From Diaphorobacter nitroreducens (GTDB lineage: Bacteria > Pseudomonadota > Gammaproteobacteria > Burkholderiales > Burkholderiaceae_C), in contig RJVL01000003.1 of assembly GCA_003755025.1 (NCBI GenBank), positions 186,001 through 250,000 on the forward strand: a stretch of DNA of 64,000 nt, written 5' to 3'. Of this stretch, positions 27,424 through 36,133 are shown in pieces. A program made the translations under genes and the position numbers. The notes under the pieces are model-generated. The model made no database searches. It was not told the origin of the DNA and was given only the letters and a program-made list of their open reading frames with translations. The first letter of the stretch is position 1. Each line of letters starts with the position of its first letter.

Positions 27424-28995
27424 CTAGGCCCTGCCCATCCAGCGGCGCAGCGCCGCGCTGGCCCAGTCCACCGCAACCGATAGCACCAGCATCGCCACGA
27501 TCACCGTGCCCGCTTGCGCATGGTGGAACAGCGACAGCTCCACGTACAGCAGCTGCCCCAGCCCGCCCGCGCCGACGAAGCCGAGGATGGCGGCCATGCG
27601 GATGTTCATCTCCCAGCGGTACAGCGTGTAGGCCACCAGTTGCGGCGCCGCCCCGGGCAGCGTGCCGTACAGGAACGCCAGGGCGCCGCTGCTGCCAGCC
27701 TGGCGCAGCGCACGCGCGGCCGTGGCCGGGGTGTTCTGCAGCGCCTCGGCATACAGCCGGCCCAGCACGCCCGTGGTGTGCAGGGCCAGGGCCAGGGCGC
27801 CGGCAAACGGCCCCAGGCCCACGGCCAGGGCGGTGAGCGTGGCCCATACCAGTTCGGGCACCGAGCGCAGCAGGTTCAGCAGCAGGTTCCAGCCCGCGCG
27901 CCAGCGCGGCAGGGCCAGCAGCAGCGCCAGCAGGGCGGCCAGCAGCGTGCCCACGATGGAGATGGCCAGCGTCTCCCACACGCCGCGCGCCACCTGCCGC
28001 AGCCAGGTGCTGCCCAGCTCGGGCGGGAAGAAGCCGGCGGCAAACTCCGCCATGCTGCGCGCCGCCTCGGCGGTGAAGAGCGCGGGCAAGTCCATGTCCA
28101 GCAGCCACAGGCTGGCGGTCAGGGCGGCTAGCACCGTCGCGGTCAACGCGCCGCTGCGCCAGCCCAGCGGCGCGGCGCGTGCCGCGGGGGGCGCATCCAG
28201 CGCGCGGCGCAGCCCGCCCGACAGCGCGTCGGCCGCCAGCACCAGCAGCATGAAGGTCACAAGGATGGTGCACGCCTCGCCGCCGTTGAGCATCTTCATG
28301 GCCTGGTCCATGAGCTGGCCCAGCCCGCCCGCGCCCACGAAGCCCATCACCACCGAGGCGCGCACCGCGCATTCCCAGCGGTACACGGTGTAAGACGTGA
28401 GTTCGCGCGCCGCCTGCGGCAGCAGGCCGTAGAGCAGGGCGATGGGCCGGCGCGCGCCACTGCGCGCCAGCGCCTGGGCGGGTGCGGCGGGCACGGATTC
28501 GAGGATCTCGGCATACACCTTGCCCAGCATGCCGCCGTAGGCCAGCCCCAGTGCCAGCACGCCGGCCGTCGGCCCCAGGCCGAACACGCGCACGAACACC
28601 AGCGCCCACACCAGCTCGGGGATGCCGCGCAGCACCGTGAGCACGCCGCGCGCTGCCGGGTTCAGCCGGGGGCGTTCGCGTGCAGCGTTGCTGGCCCAGT
28701 AGGCCAACGGCACCGCCAGCACGAAGGCCAATGCCAGCCCAGTAGTAGCAATCGCCAGCGTTTCCAGGGTGGCGCGCGCCAGCAGGGCCAGGAAGTCGGC
28801 CCCCGTTTCAGGCGGCAGAAACTGGCGCAGGAACCCGCCCAGCACGCGCAGGCTTTCGGGCGCCAGCAGAGCGGCCAGGTCAAAGCCCGACGCCTGCAAC
28901 AGCGGCCACAGCAGCACCACGGCCAGCAGCGCGCCGCCCAGCCGACCGCGTGCGGCCGGGTCGCGCAGGTGCGGGGCGGGGCGCGTCAGCGGCAT
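27424..28995 (-). CDS. PhnE-type ABC transporter permease, tandem fusion of two permease units
   Basis: A 523-residue protein, about twice the ~260-270 of a standard PhnE. Each half carries the same series: [20 protein letters not shown] / [20 protein letters not shown], then [14 protein letters not shown] / [14 protein letters not shown], then [20 protein letters not shown] / [20 protein letters not shown] with AGGLGQL after both. Each half therefore keeps its own EAA-like coupling loop, and one polypeptide can form the whole membrane pore. It overlaps the ATPase gene by 10 bases. Substrate is discussed under the binding protein (29941-30831). Confidence 0.9.
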   Translation of the reverse strand: MPLTRPAPHLRDPAARGRLGGALLAVVLLWPLLQASGFDLAALLAPESLRVLGGFLRQFLPPETGADFLALLARATLETLAIATTGLALAFVLAVPLAYWASNAARERPRLNPAARGVLTVLRGIPELVWALVFVRVFGLGPTAGVLALGLAYGGMLGKVYAEILESVPAAPAQALARSGARRPIALLYGLLPQAARELTSYTVYRWECAVRASVVMGFVGAGGLGQLMDQAMKMLNGGEACTILVTFMLLVLAADALSGGLRRALDAPPAARAAPLGWRSGALTATVLAALTASLWLLDMDLPALFTAEAARSMAEFAAGFFPPELGSTWLRQVARGVWETLAISIVGTLLAALLALLLALPRWRAGWNLLLNLLRSVPELVWATLTALAVGLGPFAGALALALHTTGVLGRLYAEALQNTPATAARALRQAGSSGALAFLYGTLPGAAPQLVAYTLYRWEMNIRMAAILGFVGAGGLGQLLYVELSLFHHAQAGTVIVAMLVLSVAVDWASAALRRWMGRA

Positions 28996-29819
28996 GAGGC
29001 GTAGCTGCTGGTGGTCGGGGGCGGCGTGGGCGTTTCATCCGGCGGGAGCGCGCCGTCGCCGGGCGGGGCGTACAGCGCCTGCAGCAGATCGGGCGTGACC
29101 GCGCCGGCCGGCAGGTCGAAGGCGATGCGCCCCTCGCGCAGGCCCACCACGCGCGCAAAGCAGGCCAGCGCCAGGTCCACCGCGTGCAGGCTGGCGACCA
29201 GCGTGGCGCCACGTGCGGCCGCGTCCTGCACCAGCAGCTGCACGGTGGCCAGCGCCAGCGTGGGGTCAAGGGCAGAGACGGGCTCGTCGGCCAGCAGCAG
29301 CGCTGGCTGCTGGTACAGCACGCGGGCAATGCCCACGCGCTGCAGCTGCCCCCCTGAGAGCTGGTCGCAGCGCGCGAACAGCTTGTCCTGCAACTGCACG
29401 CGCTGCAGCGCGGCGTGCGCACCTGGCAGGTCGGCCGGGTACAGCAGCGAGGCCAGCGCCTTCCATGCGGGCCATTGGCCCAGGCGCCCGGCCAGCACGG
29501 CGGTCACCACGCGCTGGCGCGGTGGCAGGGGCGGTGCCTGGTGGACGGTGCCGATGCGCGCGCGCAGCGCACGCGGCGGAGGCCACGAAGCATGGGGCGT
29601 GTCGGGCGACGACGCGCCCAGGGCGGAGCCCAGCACGTGCACGCGGCCGGCGCTGGCGGGCAGGGCTGTGCCCAGAAGGTTCAGCAGGGTGGTCTTGCCC
29701 GCCCCCGAGGGGCCGATCAGCGCCAGGCTCTCGCCCTGGCGCGCGGCCAGGGTGATGCCGCGCAGCGCCACATGGCCGCCGGGGTGGCATAGATCCACGC
29801 CGTCCAGCTCGAAGCTCAT
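28986..29819 (-). CDS. PhnC-type ABC transporter ATP-binding protein
   Basis: A 277-residue ATPase starting [20 protein letters not shown]. Walker A is [15 protein letters not shown]; the signature is [19 protein letters not shown]; Walker B is [16 protein letters not shown]. The segment [20 protein letters not shown] contains the Q loop. The C-terminal Pro/Thr-rich tail is of low complexity. It overlaps the fused permease gene by 10 bases and follows the binding-protein gene after a 121-base gap holding a repeat copy. Confidence 0.9.
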   Translation of the reverse strand: MSFELDGVDLCHPGGHVALRGITLAARQGESLALIGPSGAGKTTLLNLLGTALPASAGRVHVLGSALGASSPDTPHASWPPPRALRARIGTVHQAPPLPPRQRVVTAVLAGRLGQWPAWKALASLLYPADLPGAHAALQRVQLQDKLFARCDQLSGGQLQRVGIARVLYQQPALLLADEPVSALDPTLALATVQLLVQDAAARGATLVASLHAVDLALACFARVVGLREGRIAFDLPAGAVTPDLLQALYAPPGDGALPPDETPTPPPTTSSYASCR

Positions 29820-29827
29820 GGTTGCTC

Positions 29828-29887
29828 TTGTTTCAATAGCTGCTAGCGCTTATTCAGCAAGCGCTAGGGGCTGATTTGATCAAAAAC
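29828..29887. repeat. Dispersed palindromic repeat, near-perfect (intergenic)
   Basis: TTTCAATAGCTGCTAGCGCTT is followed by a 7-base loop and AAGCGCTAG (CTAGCGCTT at 29843-29851, AAGCGCTAG at 29859-29867), then GGGCTGATTTGATCAAAAA. It lies between two genes of one operon. Confidence 0.9.
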
Positions 29888-29940
29888 GCCAATGGCGCAC
29901 GCGCGGGCTACCTGGGCCAGGCCCGCGCGCGCCGGCGCGC

Positions 29941-30831
29941 TTACTTCAGCAGGCCGGCCGTCTTGGCGGCGTCTTCGATACCGTCGTAGTTGCGCGGCTC
30001 GGTGGCGATGAAGCGCGAGGCGCGCTGCAGTTCCAGGATGGCCTTGTGCTCGGGCTTGGCGGGGTCGAGCGCCAGGAAGGCGGCCTTGATCTTCTGCACC
30101 ACGGCGGGATCGAGATCGCCGCGCACGGTCCAGTTGTAGTCGAAGTAGGGTGGGGTGGTGGCGAACACCCGTACCTTGGACGGATCCACCTTCTTGGTCT
30201 CGACCAGCTTGTCCCAGACGGAGGCGTTGAGCACGCCGGCCTGCGCCTTGCCAGCGGCCACGAAGGCGACGGTCGCGTCATGCGCGCCGGAATAGGCCAC
30301 GGTCTTGAAGTCCCGCTCGGGCTGGACGCCGGCCTGCTGCAGGAAGTAGCGCGGCATCAGGCTGCCCGAGGTGGACGAGGGAGCGCCAAAGGCAAAGGTC
30401 TTGCCCTTGAGGTCGGCCAGGCCCTGGATGGTGGGGTCGGCGGTGATGAAGCGCGAGGTAAAGCGTGCGTCCTCCTCCCGCTGCACCAGCGGAATGGCCG
30501 TACCGCCCGTGCGGATGCGCGCCTGCACATAGGTGAAGCCGCCCAGCCAGGCCAGGTCCAGCTTGCGCGTGGCCAGGGATTCGACCACGGCGGCGTAGTC
30601 GGTTACCGGGGTGAACACCACCTTCATGCCGGTGGCCTGCGACAGGTATTCGCCCAGCGGCTTGAACTTGCGTTGCAGTTCGGTAGGCGCTTCGTCGGGG
30701 ATGGCGGATACGCGCAGCACCTGCGGCTCGGCGGCCTGGGTGGAAAGGAAGGGAGAGAAGCTGGCGACAGCGGCGGCGGCTGCGGCAAAGCGGCGCAGCG
30801 CCGCACGGCGTGCGGTCGTTGAAGAGGTCAT
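29941..30831 (-). CDS. PhnD-family ABC transporter substrate-binding protein (possibly oxyanion/selenate type)
   Basis: A 296-residue periplasmic binding protein. The start ATG gives MTSSTTARRAALRRFAAAAA, a signal peptide cleaved near STQAA. Conserved segments include SAIPDEAPTELQRKFKPLGE, VTDYAAVVESLATRKLDLAW and DLKGKTFAFGAPSSTSGSLM (anion-binding loop); also YSGAHDATVAFVAAGKAQAG and PPYFDYNWTVRGDLD. From memory these resemble the subgroup annotated as putative selenate importers rather than classical phosphonate PhnD. No C-P lyase, phosphite dehydrogenase or selD gene is nearby, so substrate stays open: phosphonate, phosphite or selenate. First gene of the three-gene importer. Confidence 0.85.
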   Translation of the reverse strand: MTSSTTARRAALRRFAAAAAAVASFSPFLSTQAAEPQVLRVSAIPDEAPTELQRKFKPLGEYLSQATGMKVVFTPVTDYAAVVESLATRKLDLAWLGGFTYVQARIRTGGTAIPLVQREEDARFTSRFITADPTIQGLADLKGKTFAFGAPSSTSGSLMPRYFLQQAGVQPERDFKTVAYSGAHDATVAFVAAGKAQAGVLNASVWDKLVETKKVDPSKVRVFATTPPYFDYNWTVRGDLDPAVVQKIKAAFLALDPAKPEHKAILELQRASRFIATEPRNYDGIEDAAKTAGLLK

Positions 30832-30956
30832 GGCGGTGCGGGAAAGTTGAATCGAGCGCGCTGCAAGCCGAGGGCCTGCGGGGTGTGCGCGAGGGCCGCC
30901 ATTGTCGCCCAAGGTGGCGCCGGCTGCCCGGGTGGCGCGCGGCCGGCGGTGAACGC

Positions 30957-32225
30957 TCAGCCCGCCGCCTGGGGCGTGGGCAGCGCCGGGTGGCGCCGCC
31001 CCGGCAGCAGCAGCGCCACCCCCGCGGCCACCATCAGCAGTGCGCCCGACAGGCCGAAGGCGATCCAGTGCGTGCCGAAATGCTCATAGCCCCAGCCGCC
31101 CAGCCAGGCGCTGATCATGGCCCCCACCTGATGCCCCAGGTAGGCCCAGCCGTAGAGCACGCCCACCAGCCGCACGCCGAACATGTCGGCCAGGATGGCG
31201 GACGACAGCGCGATGCTGCCCGCCCAGGCAATGCCGCCGATCACCGAGGTGCCGTACAGCTCCAGGGTATTGCCCGCCAGCAGCAGCGCGAAGAACCCCA
31301 CGCCGCGCACGCAATAGATGGCGGCCAGCAGCTTGCGTCGCGGCAGCCGGTCGGCCAGGCGCCCCAGCACCATGGTGCTGGGAATGGCCACCAGCCCGAT
31401 CAGGCCGATGCCGAAGGCGCTGGTGGTGGCGTCAAAGCCATGGTCCATCAGCATGGGCATGCCGTGCGTGCCCAGCAGGTTCATGCTGAAGCCGCAGGCG
31501 AACAGGCCCAGCGTGATCTTGAGGAAGGTGCCGGTGCGCATGGCCTGCAGCACCGTGTAGTGCTGCCCTGCGGGAGCCACCGGGTTGGCCGCACGAACGG
31601 GGCTGCCGGGCAGCGGGGCATCGCCATCGGCAGGCGCCTCGTCGCGGATCACCCACAACGCCGTGGGGACGGTGATGGCGGTGAACAGCGCGGCAAAGCC
31701 CAGCAGCGTGGCCTGCCAGCTCAGATGCTGCAGCGCCATGCCCAGCGCGGGCGTCATGATGGCGATGCCGGCCATGGAGCCCGTGGACAAGAAGAACAGC
31801 GCCATGCCCCGGCGGCGGTTGAACCAGCGGCTGATGACCGGCGTGAGCGCCACCGGGCTGGTGAATCCCGCGCCCACGGACATGAGGATGCCGAAGCTCA
31901 GCAGCAGCCCCAGCGGCGTGCGCGTGTTCACTGCCCAGAGTGTCGACGCCACCAGCAGGACCGTGCCCGCCAACAGCACGAAGCGCGTGCCCCGACGCGC
32001 CACCAGCCAGCCCGCCAGCGGCATGGCCGCGCCGTAGCACAGCATGCCCACGGCGACGATGGCCGACAGCAGGCTGCGCGAAAAGCCCAGATCCTCGGTC
32101 ATGGGCAGGAACAGCGGGCCCAGCCCCAGGCGCAGGCCCACGGTGAGGGCGGTGAGCACGGTGGCCGCGGCCACGATGTTCCAGCCGAAGTACCAGCGGG
32201 CCGGTGAGGAATCTTGAGAGGACAT
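30957..32225 (-). CDS. Major facilitator superfamily transporter (MCT-like)
   Basis: A 422-residue 12-helix transporter opening MSSQDSSPARWYFGWNIVAA. The A-like motif after helix 2 is GWLVARRGTRFVLLAGTV, and RLADRLPRRKLLAAIYCVRG repeats it between helices 8 and 9. The W-Y-x-G-W-N start and LGPLFLPMTEDLGFSRSLLS resemble oxalate/formate- and monocarboxylate-type MFS proteins. The substrate is probably a small organic acid, by inference. It sits between the PhnD-type gene and an orphan binding protein, with gaps on both sides, so it is likely transcribed separately. Confidence 0.87.
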   Translation of the reverse strand: MSSQDSSPARWYFGWNIVAAATVLTALTVGLRLGLGPLFLPMTEDLGFSRSLLSAIVAVGMLCYGAAMPLAGWLVARRGTRFVLLAGTVLLVASTLWAVNTRTPLGLLLSFGILMSVGAGFTSPVALTPVISRWFNRRRGMALFFLSTGSMAGIAIMTPALGMALQHLSWQATLLGFAALFTAITVPTALWVIRDEAPADGDAPLPGSPVRAANPVAPAGQHYTVLQAMRTGTFLKITLGLFACGFSMNLLGTHGMPMLMDHGFDATTSAFGIGLIGLVAIPSTMVLGRLADRLPRRKLLAAIYCVRGVGFFALLLAGNTLELYGTSVIGGIAWAGSIALSSAILADMFGVRLVGVLYGWAYLGHQVGAMISAWLGGWGYEHFGTHWIAFGLSGALLMVAAGVALLLPGRRHPALPTPQAAG

Positions 32226-32399
32226 GGGAGCGACGGGCGTGGGGCCGGGTGAATGCGACCCTTGGTTGTAACGGCTGCCGTGGGCCGTGTGCGCCGGCTG
32301 CGGCCGGCGGCGCATCGCGATTGGCGATGGGGGCTGCCGCGGCGCGCGAGGGGCGGTGACCCGGTAGCCCGGTGGCCCCGCGGCGCGGCAGCGACGGCG

Positions 32400-33533
32400 T
32401 CAGCGGCGGAACAGTCCGTCCGCGTCGATGATGGACAGCTCCACGTAGCTCAGGCCCGTGCGGTCGCCGGGGCCGTAGCCCAGCTCCAGCCCGCCCAGGT
32501 CGTAGTGGCTCATGCCACCCAGCGCGGTGACGATCTTCTCGCGCGTGGGCTTGGGGCCGGCGCGGCGCACGCCTTCCACCAGCACCTTGGCGGAGGTGAA
32601 GCCTTCCATCACCGAGGGCGACAGCGTCAGGTTGCCCTTGGCCTTGGCCAGAGCGGCGGCCTCGCGGTTGATGGCGTAGCCCATGGAGCGCACGTTGGGG
32701 AACACCTGCGTGACGATCACGCCGCGCACCGAGTCGCCCAGCTGGGCGACGAAGCCGCGGGATGCGTTGTTCGACACCGTGACCACCTGCATGGACGAGC
32801 CGGCCTTGCGCAGCGCTTTCACGCCGTCGCTCACCGCCACGCTGGAGCCGATCCAGATGACCGCCTGGGCCTGCGCCTGGATGAGCTGCGGCACGATGGT
32901 GGCGTAGTCCGGCTTGGCGCGGTCGGCCTTGATCACGGCCACGGGCTTGCTGCCCACGTTGGCAAAGCCCTTCTGGGCACCGGCCAGGCAGTCCTCGCCA
33001 AAGCTGTCGTCCACGTGCACCACGGCGATGCGCTGGACCATGATGGTGTGCAGGTGCTCCACGGCCTTCTCGGTCTCGGCCTGGTAGCTGGAGCGCACGT
33101 TGAACACCAGCGGGTTGGCGGGCTTGTGGAAGGTCATCGCACCCGTGGAGGGCGCCACCAGCGCCACGCCGTGCTTGGCCAGGTGCGGCAGTATGGCTTC
33201 GGTGTGCGGCGTGGCGCGGCTCATGAACAGCGCGGCCACGTTGTCGTCTTCGATCAGGCGGCGCGCGTTCTCGCCGGCGAGCTTGGGTTCGAACTTGTCG
33301 TCCAGCGTGATCAGCTTGATGCGCTCGCCATGCACGCCGCCCTTGGCATTGACGTGGTCCAGATACAGGTGCACGCCCGCGAGGGTCTCGCCCACGCTGG
33401 CGGCCACCGGGCCGCTGACGGCCGTGGTCTGCCCGATCAGGATGTCGGCCGAGGCGGCGCCGCCGCTCAGGGCGCCCGCCAGCAGGCAGGCGGCTTGCCA
33501 GGCGCGCAGGCGCCCATGGAGTTTCTGGTTCAT
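32400..33533 (-). CDS. Branched-chain-type ABC transporter substrate-binding protein (orphan)
   Basis: A 377-residue LivJ/LivK-fold protein with a signal peptide (LRAWQAACLLAGALSGGAAS, cleaved near ASA-D). The ATG at 33533 is preceded by AGGGAGGAACC. Conserved parts include ILIGQTTAVSGPVAASVGET, ALFMSRATPHTEAILPHLAK and VTALGGMSHYDLGGLELGYG. The nearest permease and ATPase genes of this class lie 14 kb away on the other strand, so it may feed a shared transporter or act as a sensor. The promoter region upstream holds a long-range inverted repeat (33628-33634 / 33682-33688). Confidence 0.87.
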   Translation of the reverse strand: MNQKLHGRLRAWQAACLLAGALSGGAASADILIGQTTAVSGPVAASVGETLAGVHLYLDHVNAKGGVHGERIKLITLDDKFEPKLAGENARRLIEDDNVAALFMSRATPHTEAILPHLAKHGVALVAPSTGAMTFHKPANPLVFNVRSSYQAETEKAVEHLHTIMVQRIAVVHVDDSFGEDCLAGAQKGFANVGSKPVAVIKADRAKPDYATIVPQLIQAQAQAVIWIGSSVAVSDGVKALRKAGSSMQVVTVSNNASRGFVAQLGDSVRGVIVTQVFPNVRSMGYAINREAAALAKAKGNLTLSPSVMEGFTSAKVLVEGVRRAGPKPTREKIVTALGGMSHYDLGGLELGYGPGDRTGLSYVELSIIDADGLFRR

Positions 33534-34091
33534 GGTTCCTCCCTGTGCCCGCGTTGCACCAAGTGGGTGCATGGGCTGTGGTTTCGCACTGGCAGCGGGT
33601 GGCTGCAGTCCCTCAAAAGGTGCATATTGTGACCGCGATGTGGCACGGCCGGCGTACGTGGTGCGCGTGCCGCGCCAGAAAGGTCACATACCGGAACGCA
33701 CATTCCCGCATCACGCACCTACCGTTGTCGAGCCAGCCCGGCCGCCGATGCTGCCAGCCGCACGGCGCGATAAACCGCGTGGCCAGGTGCAATGGGCGCG
33801 CCTGCACGGCGCCGCGCGCAGCCCGGCGACGCATGCCGGCGCGCCGGTGGCCGTGGCCGTGGCGCGCGCGCCCAGGCGCCGTAGCGCTGCGGGGGCCAAC
33901 CATGCCCCCGCGCCCATCAGCGCCATGGGCCGCAGGGTGGGACATGCAGGCGCCGAGAATCCCCATGCCGTCCCGGCGATCCCATGGCCGTGAGGAAGGG
34001 GCCCCGGTTCAGCGTGGCCAGCGCCACCGTCGCCAGGCATTCCTATACGCACGGGCCGGCACCGGCCCCGGCGGCGCTGTGGTCAGGGGTG
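33534..34091. other. 558-base region without a convincing gene
   Basis: Both strands contain open frames of 100-115 codons, but their compositions (Ala/Gly/Arg/His-rich, no domain I recognise) look like GC-driven shadows. TGTGACC (33628-33634) and GGTCACA (33682-33688) form an inverted repeat 95 bases before the binding-protein start. A decayed gene cannot be excluded. Confidence 0.45.
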
Positions 34092-34559
34092 TCAGGGGCC
34101 GTCCGTGGGCCAGGGCGCGTCGCCGTAGAGCTGCTCCACGCCAATGCCCGTGGCCAGGCGTTGCAGCGGCAGGGGCGGCGGGTCCAGCGGCAGCCGCAGG
34201 CGCTGGTAGGCGCCTTCGCTGGACAGGCCGTAGGGCGCGGCGTCGCGGTTGTCGAAGGCGTAGAACACCCTGTCCGCGCCGGCCATGACCAGCGCCGCCA
34301 GGCACATGGGGCAGGGGTGGCCGCTGGCGTAGACCGTGCAGCCCGCCAGGCTGGGGTTCGCTCGCTGGCGCGTTGCGGCGCGCAGGGCCTGCATCTCGGC
34401 GTGGGTACTGGGGTCGTGGCTGTGCACGATGTCGTTCACGCCGGTGGCGATCACCTCGCCGCCGCGCGCGATCACCGCGCCGAAGGGCCGGCCCCCGCGG
34501 GCCCGGTTGTCATGGGCCAGGGGCACGGCCCGGCGCAGCAGGGCGGTATCGGTGGACAT
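34092..34559 (-). CDS. Nucleoside deaminase (guanine-deaminase-like, cytidine deaminase fold)
   Basis: A 155-residue zinc hydrolase. The active-site motifs are THAEMQALRAA (His ligand and catalytic Glu) and GHPCPMCLAALVMAGADRVF (two Cys ligands). RPFGAVIARGGEVIATGVND precedes them. The family includes guanine deaminases, tRNA adenosine deaminase TadA and related enzymes. The lack of TadA's RNA-binding C-terminus and the tail YQRLRLPLDPPPLPLQRLAT favour the guanine/nucleoside type. The ATG at 34559 follows AGGAGTTCCC. It is divergent from the SDR gene. Confidence 0.85.
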   Translation of the reverse strand: MSTDTALLRRAVPLAHDNRARGGRPFGAVIARGGEVIATGVNDIVHSHDPSTHAEMQALRAATRQRANPSLAGCTVYASGHPCPMCLAALVMAGADRVFYAFDNRDAAPYGLSSEGAYQRLRLPLDPPPLPLQRLATGIGVEQLYGDAPWPTDGP

Positions 34560-34774
34560 GGGAACTCCTGAAAAATGAGCGGCCCCCGCTTTCCCCGCGG
34601 GCGTCGCGGCCGGATTGTCCTTTGGACACAAAAACCCTGCCGATGAATCACGCATGTGACATGTGTGGCGCGGGCCGCTCGCCACAATAGCCGCTCAAAA
34701 TCCTGCCGCCGCGCCTCCGTTGCCCACTGTGGGCGATGGCACGGCGTACCACAGACTCTTGGGGAGACACCTTC

Positions 34775-35566
34775 ATGGCCCGTACCGCGCAACAACTCTT
34801 CGACCTCTCGGGCAAGACCGCCCTCGTCACCGGCGGCTCGCGCGGCCTGGGGCTGCAGATGGCGCACGCGTTGGGCGAGGCGGGCGCGCGCATCATGCTC
34901 AGCTCGCGCAAGGCCGAAGACCTGGAGCAGGCCGCCGCCGAGTTGCAGGCCGCCGGCATCGACGCGCGCTGGGTCGCCGCCGACTGCGCGCGCGAGGAAG
35001 ACATCCACCGCCTGGCCAGCGAGACGCTGCAGCGCATGGGCGACGTGGACATCCTGATCAACAACGCTGGCGCGAGCTGGGGCGCGCCGGCCGAGGACCA
35101 CCCCGTGGCCGCATGGGACAAGGTCATGAACCTGAACGTGCGCGGCTACTTCCTGCTGTCGCAGGCGATCGGCAAGCACAGCATGATCCCGCGCAAGAGC
35201 GGCCGCATCATCAACGTGGCATCCATCGCGGGGCTGGCGGGCAACCCGATCGAGATGAAGACCATTGCCTACAACACCTCCAAGGGTGCGGTGATCAACT
35301 TCACGCGCGCGCTGGCCTGCGAGTGGGGCGTGCACGGCATCGGCGTGAACGCGATCTGCCCGGGTTTCTTCAAGACCAAGATGGCCACCGTGCTCATCGA
35401 GACGCTGGGCGAGGAAAAGATGGCCGCGCACGCGCCGCTGCGCCGCCTGGGCGACGACGAAGACCTCAAGGGCATCACGCTGCTGTATGCCAGCGAGGCG
35501 GGCAAGCACATCACCGGCCAGTGGCTGGCCGTGGACGGGGGCGTGAGCGCGGTCATCGGCGGCTGA
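34775..35566 (+). CDS. Short-chain dehydrogenase/reductase (SDR)
   Basis: A 263-residue classical SDR. The cofactor loop is TGGSRGLGLQ; NNAGAS and the catalytic S and YNTSK (Tyr-x-x-x-Lys) are present, as is ICPGFFKTKMATVL. The Arg after TGGS favours NADP(H). The start ATG (MARTAQQLFDLSGK) follows GGGGAGACACCTTC. It heads a plus-strand series with a PaaI-type thioesterase, a CurA-like reductase and others. Its substrate (a 3-hydroxyacyl-CoA, sugar acid or ketone) cannot be read. Confidence 0.9.
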   Translation: MARTAQQLFDLSGKTALVTGGSRGLGLQMAHALGEAGARIMLSSRKAEDLEQAAAELQAAGIDARWVAADCAREEDIHRLASETLQRMGDVDILINNAGASWGAPAEDHPVAAWDKVMNLNVRGYFLLSQAIGKHSMIPRKSGRIINVASIAGLAGNPIEMKTIAYNTSKGAVINFTRALACEWGVHGIGVNAICPGFFKTKMATVLIETLGEEKMAAHAPLRRLGDDEDLKGITLLYASEAGKHITGQWLAVDGGVSAVIGG

Positions 35567-35638
35567 CGGCAAGGGCGAACCACCGCGCCAGGGGCTCTAT
35601 CCTTGCGGTCTTTTTTTACCTTGAGCAAGGAGCTTCCC

Positions 35639-36046
35639 GTGCTGGATTTTGGTGCCGACATTCCCTTCGTCAAAGAGCTGGGCTTCACCCTGCATCACAT
35701 GCAGGGCGGAACGTCCGAACTGCACTTTGAGGCGCGGCCCGAGCACATGAATTCCTACGCCGTCACCCATGGCGGCGCCACCATGACGCTGCTGGACGTG
35801 ACCCTGGCCACGGCCGCGCGCAGCGATACGCCGGACATGGGCGTGGTCACCATCGAGATGAAGACCAGCTTCATGCACCCGGCGCGCGGCCCGCTGGTGG
35901 CCAAGGGGCGGCTGCTGCACCGCACGCGCTCGCTGGCCTTCGTCGAAGGGGCGGTGTACGACGCCGAAGGGCGCGTTTGCAGCCATGCCACGGGCACCTT
36001 CAAATACGTGCCCAAGGCCGTGCCCGGCGGCGTGTCCACCGACTGA
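35639..36046 (+). CDS. PaaI-family acyl-CoA thioesterase (hotdog fold)
   Basis: A 135-residue hotdog protein with YAVTHGGATMTLLDVTLATA, the PaaI/4HBT motif (HGG followed by an Asp/Glu helix). The strand VVTIEMKTSFMHPARG and GTFKYVPKA also fit. The GTG at 35639 is the start because AAGGAG lies 8 bases upstream and the family starts there; a TTG 36 bases earlier is also in frame. It hydrolyses acyl-CoA, probably an aromatic or medium-chain one. Its 3' end borders a repeat copy. Confidence 0.88.
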   Translation: MLDFGADIPFVKELGFTLHHMQGGTSELHFEARPEHMNSYAVTHGGATMTLLDVTLATAARSDTPDMGVVTIEMKTSFMHPARGPLVAKGRLLHRTRSLAFVEGAVYDAEGRVCSHATGTFKYVPKAVPGGVSTD

Positions 36047-36117
36047 ATTTTAAATGAAAAGTGGCTCTGGCGCTTATGTATCAAGCGCTAGAAGCTATTG
36101 AAACAATAGCAAAATTT
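36046..36117. repeat. Dispersed palindromic repeat (intergenic, reverse orientation)
   Basis: ATTTTAAATGAAAAGTGGCT is followed by CTGGCGCTT, a 7-base loop, AAGCGCTAGAAGC and the second hairpin GCTATTG-AAA-CAATAGC. It is the most complete copy and shows both hairpins. Confidence 0.92.
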
Positions 36118-36133
36118 AACCTGGAGATTTCGC

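Noticed and set aside
33711-34052. Open frames of 100-117 codons in the gap before the deaminase gene
   Set aside because: Composition typical of GC-rich shadows, no ribosome site and no recognisable family; kept only as an unassigned region.
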